Of a DNA stretch of 64,000 bases, positions 51,533 through 59,826 are shown piece by piece. The first letter of the stretch is position 1, and every line of letters begins with the position of its first letter. Source of the DNA: an uncultured Eubacteriales bacterium (GTDB lineage Bacteria > Bacillota > Clostridia > Oscillospirales > CAG-272); the NCBI GenBank assembly GCA_934474225.1, contig CAKSLU010000008.1, positions 7,909 to 71,908 of the forward strand, read 5' to 3'. The position numbers were made by a program, and so were the translations under genes. Under the pieces are notes generated by a model. The model saw only the letters and a program-made list of their open reading frames with translations, searched no databases and was not told where the DNA came from.

Positions 51533-52252
51533 ATGGAACGCATCATGACCTATGAGACCCTCCGCTGGTACGCCTATGTCAACGACAAAATCTGCAGGAT
51601 GCCGATTCGCGGCGTGGTCGTCGCGTTCTTCGGCTTCGGCAACCAGTCGCGCTTTACGGAGGACACGGTCGAGGGCGAGTTCTACGGGGAGCGCGGGATT
51701 CTCTATGTCTACCCCTACAACAACCCGTGGAACCGCATGAACCGCCAGGCGGTGGACTACACCGATGAGGTGCTGGACGTGCTGTTTGCGCACTACAATC
51801 TGCCCGCCAGCACGCCTGTCGTCGCCTCGGGCGGCAGCATGGGCGGGCAGGGCGCGCTTACCTATATGGTGTATGCAAAGCGCACGCCGGTCGCCTGCGT
51901 TGCAAACTGCCCGGTCTGCGACATGGTCGGGCACTGGAACGCGCGCGAGGATTTGCCCCGCTCGTTTTACAGCGCCGCCTATGGCTACCCCGGCAGCTTT
52001 GAGGAGGCGCTGCAGTCCCTGTCGCCGCTGCACCTCGCGGACAAAATGCCGGACGCGGACTATCACATCTTCCATTGCACCGAAGACCGCGTCGTGCCGA
52101 AGGCGCTGCATGCGGACAAGCTCGTCCCCGCGCTCCGCGCGGCGGGGCGGCGCGTCACCTACGACGTCGTCGAGGGGCGCGGGCATTGCAGCCTGACCCT
52201 CGCCGCCAAGCGAAAATATGCGGAGTATATTCTCCATGCCATCCTCGGCTGA
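51533..52252 (+). CDS. Alpha/beta hydrolase (paralogue 2 flanking valS)
   Basis: A 239-residue paralogue of the hydrolase at 47862. It shares PYNNPWNRMNR, the elbow GGSMGG with Ser at the same position (102), an acidic residue in CTEDRVVPK and His in EGRGHCSLT. It starts 4 bp after valS with only a weak ribosome binding site, so translation may be coupled to valS; ATG at 51545 is an alternative start. Substrate unknown. Confidence 0.84.
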   Translation: MERIMTYETLRWYAYVNDKICRMPIRGVVVAFFGFGNQSRFTEDTVEGEFYGERGILYVYPYNNPWNRMNRQAVDYTDEVLDVLFAHYNLPASTPVVASGGSMGGQGALTYMVYAKRTPVACVANCPVCDMVGHWNAREDLPRSFYSAAYGYPGSFEEALQSLSPLHLADKMPDADYHIFHCTEDRVVPKALHADKLVPALRAAGRRVTYDVVEGRGHCSLTLAAKRKYAEYILHAILG

Positions 52253-52256
52253 ACCC

Positions 52257-52313
52257 CTGTGGCGCACTTCGATGAAGTGCGCCACAGTTCGTTTCGCCCC
52301 CCGGCGAAACGAA
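52257..52313. repeat. Two adjacent perfect inverted repeats
   Basis: CTGTGGCGCACTTC/GAAGTGCGCCACAG (52257-52287), then TTCGTTTCGCC/GGCGAAACGAA (52288-52313), directly after the hydrolase stop. The first may end transcription, though it has no T-run. Confidence 0.75.
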
Positions 52314-52433
52314 TATCGCGGGGAAGAAGTTTGCCCTATCGTTTGCCGCCAAGGCAAATATCGCACCGCGCCGCGCGCGGCATATCGCCGCCGGTTTCCC
52401 TTGCACAGGGAAGCCGAAAGCACGCACAAACCT

Positions 52434-52499
52434 GTAAGGGGCGACCATCGGTCGCCCGCCTGTACAAAGCAAAAACGGGCGACCAATGGTCGCCCCTAC
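52434..52499. repeat. Family C repeat C6 with flanking half-hairpins
   Basis: GTAAGGGGCGACC...GGTCGCCCCTAC with an ACAAACC left flank. Around it lie an A-end-like GGTTTCCCTTGCACAGGGAAGCC hairpin (52390-52413), an E hairpin (52523-52547) and a CTTCCCCCTTGGGGGAAG hairpin (52558-52576). The rest of this 421-bp gap has no gene. Confidence 0.75.
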
Positions 52500-52614
52500 G
52501 GAATGATGAGAACTGTGTGCGCCGTAGGGCGGGGGCTCGCTCCCGCCGTCTCCAAGCCTTCCCCCTTGGGGGAAGCCTAAGATACGCCCGCCGCTGCATA
52601 CAAACTTCCCTGCA

Positions 52615-52644
52615 CAAAAAAGCACCCTTTCGGGTGCTTTTTCT
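52615..52644. terminator. Bidirectional terminator
   Basis: AAAAAGCACCC/GGGTGCTTTTT stem between the convergent hydrolase and M23 genes. Confidence 0.88.
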
Positions 52645-52673
52645 TTATTCTCTTTTTTTGCCGTGCGGTCACA

Positions 52674-54305
52674 TCATTTGAATGCAATCGGGTTCTCCCA
52701 CAGATCATACGGGCAAACCGGCACGCCGAAGACCGTCAGCCCCACATGGAGCGAATTGCCCTTGGTAAAGCCGGTGGAACCGCTCTCTGCAATGACATCG
52801 CCTGCCGCGACCATGTCGCCGGTCTTGACCGTCGCCTTCTTCAGATTGCCGTACCAGCTGAGCAGACCGTAGCCGTGGTCCACCACGACGAAGACGCCCG
52901 GATAATCCGACGCGCCGACATAGACGACCTTGCCCGCGTTGACCGCCGTGACCTTCGAGCCGTCCTTGGCGTAGAAGTCCACGCCATCATGCCGGTAGAC
53001 CTCATCGGTCTTCGAGATGCTGCGGTAGAGCCCGTAGCCGGTCATGACCGTGCCGTTGTAGCCCTCCTCGGCAATGCCCGAATTCCACACGCCGTCAAAA
53101 TACTTCGTCGAAAAGTCGCCCGCCGTGATTTCGGCGACCAGCTTGTCATAGGCGGCAAGCGTCGTTGCGTTGCGCGTAGCCTGTGCCGTCGCCTTGGCAA
53201 TGTCGTATGCCTGCCGCTTGTAGCCGTTCGGCTTTTCGGTGACCGTCAGCTTGACGGGGAAAGACATGCCCTCATAGGTAAAGGTGAGCGTATAGTCCCC
53301 CGCCACCGTCTCATAGGTGGTGGGCAGGATGGCGTATGCATTCTTGCCGTCGGCATAGAACTTCGGCGTGATGGTCTTGCCGTCGTGCGTCAGCGCAGGC
53401 TCAGCGGTGAAGCTGATTTTGGACGCATCCGCGATGTTGTATGCCGAGACCGGCACAATATTGCCCTGCTGCACGCTGTCCGCGCCGAGGAAGAACTCGG
53501 TCTGCGCCTCGATGTTCAGCACAAACTTATAGGTGGCGCTGCCGCTGGACATGTGCTCCTCATTGCCCTTCCATTCGACCGACGCCTCCACGGTGAGTGC
53601 ATTGTATTTTTTCACATCGACGGCGCCGCCGACAGCCGCATAATCGCCGCTGTAGAGCACATTGCCGTCCGCCGTGACCGTCACCGTAAACGAAGCGGGC
53701 GTGCGGTCGCCGAAGTCCAGCGAAAGCCCGTTTTTACTGGTATAGGAGACCGTGTCCGCCGCCGTATCGGCCAGCGTGGAGGAGAGAATATTCTTCGCCT
53801 CGGCGGTCTGGTACGCCCAGTTGTAGCTCGTCGGCAGAATCGTATTGTCCCCGTTCTTCATCGCGGGCAGATACGCCTCGGGATAGAGGCTCTGCGCATA
53901 GGGCGTCTGCAAAAATTCCGCCGCGTCCGCCTCGGAAACGAGGTAGGACTTGCCTGCGGCATCGAGGAAGTAGACCGCCGCCGTGTTCTGCGAGAAGAAA
54001 TAGCGGTATTCGGTGGAGCGCTTGCCCTCGGTGAAAACGACCTTGAAATAGTCCGAGCCGGAGAGCGCCGCGGGCGGCTCGGAGAGCGGCGTGGAAGTCG
54101 TGTTGATGCGGTTTAAGAGCTTTGCAATGTCGCTGTCCGCCGCCGCCGTGTAGGACTTGCCGCTGATGTCGCTGATGGTGACCCCGGTCGCCGTCTCGGG
54201 CGTCACGGGCTTCCCGTTCGTATGAATATAACTGTACACGCCGATATAACTCGGGATGAACAGCGCAAGGATTAAGATAACCACAAGAAAACGATTCTTT
54301 TTCAT
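52674..54305 (-). CDS. Membrane-anchored M23-like protein with degenerate active site
   Basis: A 543-residue protein. An N-terminal membrane anchor or signal (about residues 5-28) precedes a long beta-rich extracytoplasmic region (about 35-370) and a C-terminal LytM/M23 domain (about 425-540). The three zinc ligands remain (H439 and D443 in RHDGVD; H520 in SLHVG). The two catalytic histidines are replaced: N487 in WYGNLKK, where YxHL is usual, and S518, where HLH is usual. It is probably not a peptidase but a scaffold or activator, comparable in principle to LytM proteins such as EnvC or SpoIIQ. Single gene with its own promoter. Confidence 0.88.
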   Translation of the reverse strand: MKKNRFLVVILILALFIPSYIGVYSYIHTNGKPVTPETATGVTISDISGKSYTAAADSDIAKLLNRINTTSTPLSEPPAALSGSDYFKVVFTEGKRSTEYRYFFSQNTAAVYFLDAAGKSYLVSEADAAEFLQTPYAQSLYPEAYLPAMKNGDNTILPTSYNWAYQTAEAKNILSSTLADTAADTVSYTSKNGLSLDFGDRTPASFTVTVTADGNVLYSGDYAAVGGAVDVKKYNALTVEASVEWKGNEEHMSSGSATYKFVLNIEAQTEFFLGADSVQQGNIVPVSAYNIADASKISFTAEPALTHDGKTITPKFYADGKNAYAILPTTYETVAGDYTLTFTYEGMSFPVKLTVTEKPNGYKRQAYDIAKATAQATRNATTLAAYDKLVAEITAGDFSTKYFDGVWNSGIAEEGYNGTVMTGYGLYRSISKTDEVYRHDGVDFYAKDGSKVTAVNAGKVVYVGASDYPGVFVVVDHGYGLLSWYGNLKKATVKTGDMVAAGDVIAESGSTGFTKGNSLHVGLTVFGVPVCPYDLWENPIAFK

Positions 54306-54342
54306 GCGTGTGCCTCGCTTCCGTCAGATACTTTTTCACTTT

Positions 54343-54371
54343 ATTGTACCAAATCCGCGCGGGGTCGTCAA
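54343..54371 (-). promoter_or_regulatory. Sigma-A-type promoter for the degenerate M23 gene
   Basis: Minus strand TTGACG, 17-bp spacer, TACAAT; divergent from the promoter at 54421. Confidence 0.65.
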
Positions 54372-54420
54372 GTCACTTTGGAAAAATGCCGTCGAATTTC
54401 GCCGGGATGCGCGTTTTGAC

Positions 54421-54449
54421 TTGACAGAATCGCCAAAGTCGGCTATAAT
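54421..54449 (+). promoter_or_regulatory. Consensus promoter for the yicC-remA-gmk-rpoZ-priA-def operon
   Basis: TTGACA, 17-bp spacer, TATAAT: a perfect match. A leader of about 90 nt follows, with an AGTAT/ATACT mini-hairpin. Confidence 0.85.
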
Positions 54450-54543
54450 AGATTGAATAATATTAGGATGGAATAGTATTCGTTTTCGATACTCCCGATG
54501 GACGAAGAAAGCTGTTCCGCCCTTTGAAAAGAGAGGTTTCGCT

Positions 54544-55431
54544 TTGATTAAAAGCATGACTGCCTTTGGCCGCGCGCGGCACACGACCGAGGAAAAAGAC
54601 ATTACCGTCGAGCTGAAAAGCGTCAACAACCGCTATCTTGACTGCTCGGTCCGCCTGCCGCGGCGCTATGCCTTTCTCGAGGATCGCATCAAGACCTACA
54701 TTCAGCAAAACGGCGTTTCGCGCGGCAAGCTGGATGTGTTTGTCGGCGTGGACACGCTCGCCGACGCGGAGACGCAGATTACCCTGGACGAGGCGTATGC
54801 GGAGAGCTACATCAAGGCGCTCTACGCCCTGCGCGACCGCTTTTCCCTGCCGGATGACATCAGCGTGATGCGCGTTGCCGCCGACCGCGCGGTCTTCACG
54901 GTGCGCCGCGCCGAGGATGACGCCGAGCGCGACTTTGCCCTGATTCGCCCCGTGCTGGACGCGGCGCTTGCCGAGTTCATCGCCGCCCGCGAGACCGAGG
55001 GCGGGAAAATCGAGCGCGACCTCCTTGCCAAGATGGACGGCATCCGCACGGTGGCGGGCGAGATTGCCGCCCTCTCCGAGGAAGAAATCGCCGCCTACCA
55101 CGCAAAGTTCACCGAGAGACTGAAACAGCTGCTCGGCGACAATAATATTGTCATTGACGAAAACCGCGTGCTGACCGAGTGCGCCGTCTATGCCGACCGC
55201 GTAGCCATCGACGAGGAGCTGACGCGCCTGGAATGCCACTTCGGCGCGTTCCGCGACATCCTTGCCTCCGGCGAGCCCTGCGGGCGCAAACTGGACTTTC
55301 TGCTGCAGGAGATTAACCGCGAGACCAACACCATCGGCTCCAAGGCGCAGTGCCTGGAAATCGCCAAACGTGTCGTCCACATCAAGGCGGAACTGGAAAA
55401 AATCCGCGAGCAGATTCAGAACATCGAATAA
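54544..55431 (+). CDS. YicC/YloC-family endoribonuclease
   Basis: A 295-residue YicC-family RNase (YloC in Bacillus). It starts with TTG at 54544 (GAGAGG upstream), giving MIKSMTAFGRA, the conserved family N-terminus; the ATG four codons later would remove part of it. Other family segments are ELKSVNNRYLDCSVRLPR and the C-terminal GRKLDFLLQEINRETNTIGSKA. First gene of the operon with remA and gmk, the standard Firmicutes order. Confidence 0.95.
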   Translation: MIKSMTAFGRARHTTEEKDITVELKSVNNRYLDCSVRLPRRYAFLEDRIKTYIQQNGVSRGKLDVFVGVDTLADAETQITLDEAYAESYIKALYALRDRFSLPDDISVMRVAADRAVFTVRRAEDDAERDFALIRPVLDAALAEFIAARETEGGKIERDLLAKMDGIRTVAGEIAALSEEEIAAYHAKFTERLKQLLGDNNIVIDENRVLTECAVYADRVAIDEELTRLECHFGAFRDILASGEPCGRKLDFLLQEINRETNTIGSKAQCLEIAKRVVHIKAELEKIREQIQNIE

Positions 55432-55472
55432 CCGGTCGCCGGTTTTGGAATGAAATAAAAGAGGAAACAGAA

Positions 55473-55745
55473 ATGAAATTCATCAATGTAGGCTTCGGCA
55501 ACATGGTGGCGGCGGATCGCGTGGTCGCGCTGGTCAGCCCCGAATCCGCGCCGGTCAAGCGTCTCATCAGCGAGGCGCGCGAGGGCGGCAGGGTCATCGA
55601 CGTGACCTGCGGCAGACGCACGCGCGCCGTGATTGTCACCGACAGCGACCATGTCATCCTCAGCGCAACACAGCCCGAGACCATCTCCAACCGCCTGGCG
55701 GACGACGCCGAGGATGTGGAGGACGAAGAGGAGGACGAGGCATGA
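55473..55745 (+). CDS. remA: RemA-family (DUF370) regulator
   Basis: A 90-residue DUF370 protein. In B. subtilis RemA is a DNA-binding regulator of matrix and osmoprotection genes. Family core: FINVGFGNMVAADRVVALVSPESAPVKR (about residues 3-30) and DVTCGRRTRAVIVTDSDHVILSA. The tail is strongly acidic (DDAEDVEDEEEDE). It overlaps gmk by ATGA. Confidence 0.94.
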   Translation: MKFINVGFGNMVAADRVVALVSPESAPVKRLISEAREGGRVIDVTCGRRTRAVIVTDSDHVILSATQPETISNRLADDAEDVEDEEEDEA

Positions 55746-56353
55746 ACGGCAGCCTGCTCTTCATCATTTCGGGTCCCGCCGGCAGCGGCAAGGGCTCGGT
55801 GGTCGGCGAGGTGCTCCGCCGCGACGACCGTTTCATGTGCGCGGTGAGCGCCACGACCCGTCCCTGCCTTGCAGGCGAGGTCGATGGCGTGAACTACTAT
55901 TACATCAGCCGCGAGGCGTTTGAAGAAAAGATTCGCACGCACGGCGTGCTGGAATACACCGAATACTGCGGCAACTATTACGGCACGCTGAAAAGCGAGG
56001 TCGAGCGGGCAAAATCGCTCGGCAAGCACCTCATCCTCGAAATCGAGGTGGACGGCGCGACGCAGATCAAGCGGCAGTATCCCGAGGCCGTGCTGGTGAT
56101 GGTGACACCGCCGAGCGCCGCCGAGCAGAGCCGCCGCCTGCACAGCCGCGGCAGAGACACCGAGGAGTCGATTGCGCGCCGGCTGAAGCGCGCCGAGGCG
56201 GAACTTGAATACCTGCCGAAGTACGACTACCTCATCGTCAACGAGAGCGGCAAGCTCGACCGGGCTACAGAGGATTTCCTCACCATCGCCCACGCCGAGG
56301 CGCTGCGCACCGCGCACCGCGCAGACTTTGCCGAAAGCTATTTTGCAAAATAA
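55742..56353 (+). CDS. gmk: Guanylate kinase
   Basis: A 203-residue GMP kinase. P-loop GPAGSGKGSVV (about residues 10-20; the first Ser/Gly positions vary from the common GPSGAGK), GMP-binding VSATTRP, and VDGVNYYYISREAFEE. Lid and C-terminal helix present. Coupled to remA by ATGA. Confidence 0.96.
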   Translation: MNGSLLFIISGPAGSGKGSVVGEVLRRDDRFMCAVSATTRPCLAGEVDGVNYYYISREAFEEKIRTHGVLEYTEYCGNYYGTLKSEVERAKSLGKHLILEIEVDGATQIKRQYPEAVLVMVTPPSAAEQSRRLHSRGRDTEESIARRLKRAEAELEYLPKYDYLIVNESGKLDRATEDFLTIAHAEALRTAHRADFAESYFAK

Positions 56354-56385
56354 CGACTACGAACATCCAAAAGGAGACAGATACC

Positions 56386-56754
56386 ATGATTAACAAGCCT
56401 TCTGTAGAAGAACTGACCAAAGACGGTCTCAACCGCTATGAGCTGGTCATTGCGACCGCAAAGTGCGCGCACCTCATCACCGACGAGTATGTCGAGCAGC
56501 GCGCCTATGCCGAAAAGCTGATCGAGCGCAAGGAGACCGACAAGCCCATCAGCGCGCTGATCGACAAGGACATCCGCGACGAAAAGGCGGTGAAGAACGC
56601 CGTCGCGCGCCTGCACGCCGGGCTTTACAAGGTCGTGCATCCGGGCGAAGAGGGTTACCTCGACGAAAACGCGCTCGAAGCCGAGCGCGAGACCGAGCGC
56701 GAAGAGGCGGACGCGGATGTGACCGCCAACGCGCTGAATCCCGACAACAACTGA
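56386..56754 (+). CDS. rpoZ: RNA polymerase omega subunit
   Basis: A 122-residue omega. Core NRYELVIATAKCAHLITDEYV (about residues 16-37), with KPISALIDKDIRDEKAVKNAVARLHAG. Longer than the 70-90 residues usual in Firmicutes because of an acidic C-terminal extension (EAERETEREEADADV). Lies between gmk and priA, its normal place. Confidence 0.9.
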   Translation: MINKPSVEELTKDGLNRYELVIATAKCAHLITDEYVEQRAYAEKLIERKETDKPISALIDKDIRDEKAVKNAVARLHAGLYKVVHPGEEGYLDENALEAERETEREEADADVTANALNPDNN

Positions 56755-56795
56755 TTTTATTTCTGACTTTCTGAGGACAAAACGGAGGTGGGTGC

Positions 56796-59027
56796 GTGAC
56801 ACAGTATGCAAGCGTCTGTCTGCTTGACGCGCCGTCCGCGCTCGACCGCCCGTTTGACTACCGCATTCCCGAGCACCTCGCAGGGCTTGTCGAGCGCGGC
56901 GCGCTCGTGCATGTCCCGTTTTCGGGCGCAAACCGGCGGCATATGGCGCTGGTCACAGGCGTGAAGGACGAGACCGACAGCCCGCGCACCAAGGACATTC
57001 TCGATGTCAACCGGCTGGTCTTGCTCACCGAGGAGCAGCTGGCGGTCTGCGACTTTCTGAAGGAATACACGCTCTGCACCACGGGCGACGCGGTGCGGAC
57101 GCTGACCCCGCCGCTCTCCGCGCTGAAAAGCGCCTCGGAGAAGCGGGTGGTCTATGTCCGCCGCGCAGGCGTGCCCGAGGCGGCGCTGCGCGGCGAAAAG
57201 CAGCGCGCGCTCTATGCGGCAATCGGCGCGGAATTTGCCCCGGCTGCCGACGCCTTTGCGAAGAGCGGGGCGGGCAGTGCCCAGCTCCGCGCGCTGCGCG
57301 CGGCGGGGCTTGTCGAAGTCCGCGCCGAGACCGTCTACCGCAATCCGTATGCCGACCTCAAAATCGAGGCGGGGCGGGAGAACAAATTAAGCCCGCATCA
57401 GACTGCCGCCTACGACCGCCTGTGCGAACTTTACGCCGCGGACGGCGCGCACTGCGCCCTGCTCTACGGTGTGACCGGCTCGGGCAAGACCCGCGTGATG
57501 AAAGCGATGATCGACCGCGTGCGCGCGGACGGGCGGCAGGTGATCGTACTGGTGCCCGAGATTTCGCTGACGCCGCAGACCGTGTCGCTCTTCTGCTCGT
57601 TTTACGGTGAGCGGGTGGCGGTGCTGCATTCCTCGCTCTCGGCGGGAGAACGGCACGACGCCTACCGCCGCATCGCCGCAGGCGAGGTCGACCTCGTCAT
57701 CGGCACGCGCAGCGCGGTGTTTGCCCCGCTGAAAAACCTCGGCATGATTGTCATTGACGAGGAGCAGGAGCACACCTACAAGTCGGACATGAGCCCGAAG
57801 TACCACGCGCGCGACGTCGCCGCGTTCCGCATCGGGCGGGCAAAGGGGCTTTTGCTGCTGGCGTCGGCAACGCCGTCGGTCGAAAGCTACTACAAAGCGC
57901 GCAGCGGGCAGTATGCGCTCGTCGAGCTGACCGAGCGCTACGGCAATGCGCGCCTGCCCGAGGTCTACATCGACGACATGCGCAAAAACGCGCTCGGCGG
58001 CAATCTGTCGCCCTTCGGCGCGCTGCTCACCGAAAAGATGAACGAGACGCTGTCGCGGGGCGAACAGGCGATTCTGTTTCTCAACCGCCGCGGCTACAAT
58101 GCGTTTCTCACCTGCCGCGACTGCGGCGAGGCGGTGCTCTGCCCCCGCTGCTCGGTGTCGCTCACGCGGCACAAGGAGCGCGGGCGGGACTATCTGCTCT
58201 GCCACTACTGCGGCTATCGCAGCGCCATTCCGCACGAATGCCCGTCCTGCCGCTCCGCGCACCTCGCCTTCATGGGCTACGGCACGCAGAAGGTGGAGGA
58301 AGAATTCGGCGAGAAGTTCGGCGGTGCCTACCACGCAAGTCTGCTCCGCATGGACGCGGACACCACCACGAAAAAGAGCGCCTATGACGAGCTGCTCGGC
58401 GCGTTCCGCGCGCACAAGGCCGATGTGCTGCTCGGCACGCAGATGGTCGCCAAGGGGCACGACTTCCCGGATGTGACGCTGGTCGGCGTACTGAACGCGG
58501 ACGCCGCGCTCTACCTCGACGATTTCCGCGCCGGGGAGCGCACTTTCTCGATGCTCACGCAGGTCATCGGCAGAGCCGGGCGCGCCGAAAAACGCGGCGT
58601 TGCCGTCATTCAGACGATGAACCCGAATCACGAAGTCATCCGCCTGGCCGCCGCGCAGGACTACCGCGCGTTTTACGCGCGGGACATCGCGCTGCGCGAG
58701 GCGTTCACCTTTCCGCCGTTCTGCGACATTGCCGTGATTTCGGCGGCAAGCGCCTCCGAGGCGGCGTGTATGAAGTGCGCGGCGGACATTTTCACCTTTA
58801 TGAAGGACAAGATGTCGGGCGACTACCGCGACGTGCCGGTGATTTCCTTCGGTCCGTTTGAAGCGCCGCTCTACAAAATCGAGGACTGCTACCGCATGCG
58901 CGTCGTGCTGAAATGCCGCCGCTCAAAGCGGCTGCTTGCCATGCTCGGCGAGCTGCTCCGGCATTTTACAACCAAGGATTACAAAGCGGTTTCGGTCGGC
59001 GTGGACATCAACCCGACCAATCTGTAA
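56796..59027 (+). CDS. priA: Primosomal protein N' (replication restart helicase PriA)
   Basis: A 743-residue helicase that reloads the replisome at stalled forks. GTG start at 56796 after GGAGG. 3'-DNA-binding N-domain, Walker A YGVTGSGKTR (about residues 223-232), DEEQEHTYKSDMSPKYHARD, and the zinc-binding insert with paired Cys (CRDCGEAVLCPRC, CHYCGYR, CPSC). GTQMVAKGHDFPDV and QVIGRAGRAEK are helicase motifs V and VI. Full length. Confidence 0.97.
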   Translation: MTQYASVCLLDAPSALDRPFDYRIPEHLAGLVERGALVHVPFSGANRRHMALVTGVKDETDSPRTKDILDVNRLVLLTEEQLAVCDFLKEYTLCTTGDAVRTLTPPLSALKSASEKRVVYVRRAGVPEAALRGEKQRALYAAIGAEFAPAADAFAKSGAGSAQLRALRAAGLVEVRAETVYRNPYADLKIEAGRENKLSPHQTAAYDRLCELYAADGAHCALLYGVTGSGKTRVMKAMIDRVRADGRQVIVLVPEISLTPQTVSLFCSFYGERVAVLHSSLSAGERHDAYRRIAAGEVDLVIGTRSAVFAPLKNLGMIVIDEEQEHTYKSDMSPKYHARDVAAFRIGRAKGLLLLASATPSVESYYKARSGQYALVELTERYGNARLPEVYIDDMRKNALGGNLSPFGALLTEKMNETLSRGEQAILFLNRRGYNAFLTCRDCGEAVLCPRCSVSLTRHKERGRDYLLCHYCGYRSAIPHECPSCRSAHLAFMGYGTQKVEEEFGEKFGGAYHASLLRMDADTTTKKSAYDELLGAFRAHKADVLLGTQMVAKGHDFPDVTLVGVLNADAALYLDDFRAGERTFSMLTQVIGRAGRAEKRGVAVIQTMNPNHEVIRLAAAQDYRAFYARDIALREAFTFPPFCDIAVISAASASEAACMKCAADIFTFMKDKMSGDYRDVPVISFGPFEAPLYKIEDCYRMRVVLKCRRSKRLLAMLGELLRHFTTKDYKAVSVGVDINPTNL

Positions 59028-59058
59028 ACAGATACTTTCCGAAAGGCAAGGATAAAAA

Positions 59059-59517
59059 ATGGCTAAACTCAAAATCGTCAAAGAGGGCGACCCGCTGCTG
59101 CGCAAAAACAGCCGCCCGGTCACCGAAATCACGCCGCGCATCCTCACGCTGCTCGACGACATGGCGGAAACCATGCGCGCGGCGGACGGCGTGGGTCTTG
59201 CCGCCGTGCAGGTCGGCGTGCTGCGCCGCGTGGTCGTCATCGAGACCGAGGCGGGCAAGCTGATCGAGCTCATCAACCCGCGCATCATCGAGAGCGAGGG
59301 CGAGCAGGAGGAGGCAGAGGGCTGCCTCTCGATTCCCGGCAAATACGGCATCACGCACCGCCCGAAAAAGGTGGTCGTCCTCGCCGAGAACCGCCACGGC
59401 GAGACCGTGGAATACATGGGCGAAGACCTGCTTGCGCGCGCCTTCTGCCACGAGATCGACCATCTCGACGGCAAGCTGTTCACCGACTGCGTCGTCCGCA
59501 TGCTGGACGAGGAGTAA
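59059..59517 (+). CDS. def: Peptide deformylase
   Basis: A 152-residue metalloenzyme that removes formyl from new proteins. Motif 1 GVGLAAVQVG, motif 2 EGCLSIPG (metal Cys) and motif 3 HEIDHLDG (metal His and catalytic Glu) are intact. Together with fmt downstream it forms the N-terminal formylation cycle. The stop TAA is directly followed by a C-repeat half. Confidence 0.97.
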   Translation: MAKLKIVKEGDPLLRKNSRPVTEITPRILTLLDDMAETMRAADGVGLAAVQVGVLRRVVVIETEAGKLIELINPRIIESEGEQEEAEGCLSIPGKYGITHRPKKVVVLAENRHGETVEYMGEDLLARAFCHEIDHLDGKLFTDCVVRMLDEE

Positions 59518-59545
59518 GGGCGGGCGACCAATGGTCGCCCCTACC
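59518..59545. repeat. Half-copy of family C (C7) abutting the def stop
   Basis: GGGCGGGCGACCAATGGTCGCCCCTAC starts at the base after TAA; the right flank CGGGTTTGT is the mirrored ACAAACC. Confidence 0.75.
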
Positions 59546-59562
59546 GGGTTTGTGCGTCCTTC

Positions 59563-59760
59563 GGCTCCCCTGTGCAAGGGGTGAGCTGCACGAGACGCAC
59601 AGCGTCTCGCGGAGTTTTTCTTCGTCGGCTGAACACCGACGATTTCGCGAGCGAAACCGAAAAACATCCAAACCGATAGCCGCCTGAGGGGTTGTTCCAT
59701 GGCTCTGTAACAATCCCTCCGCCGCCGAACGGCGGCACCTCCCTTTACACAAGGGAGGCT
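59563..59760. repeat. Family A repeat A7, interrupted by B5
   Basis: Left end GGCTCCCCTGTGCAAGGGG then TGAGCTG and B. The right part has GAGGGGTTGT...ACAATCCCTCC and hairpin 4 GCCGCC/GGCGGC. With C7 it fills the 309-bp gap between def and fmt. Confidence 0.85.
59583..59669 (+). repeat. Family B element B5 (nested in A7)
   Basis: First hairpin CGAGACGC-ACA-GCGTCTCG, then the standard B fold; last hairpin TTTCGC-GA-GCGAAA. Confidence 0.85.
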
Positions 59761-59826
59761 TAATCCCCGCCCTGCAATATCGCACTTTTCCTACAGGAAA
59801 CGACCCTCATGGGAGGTATACTATAG

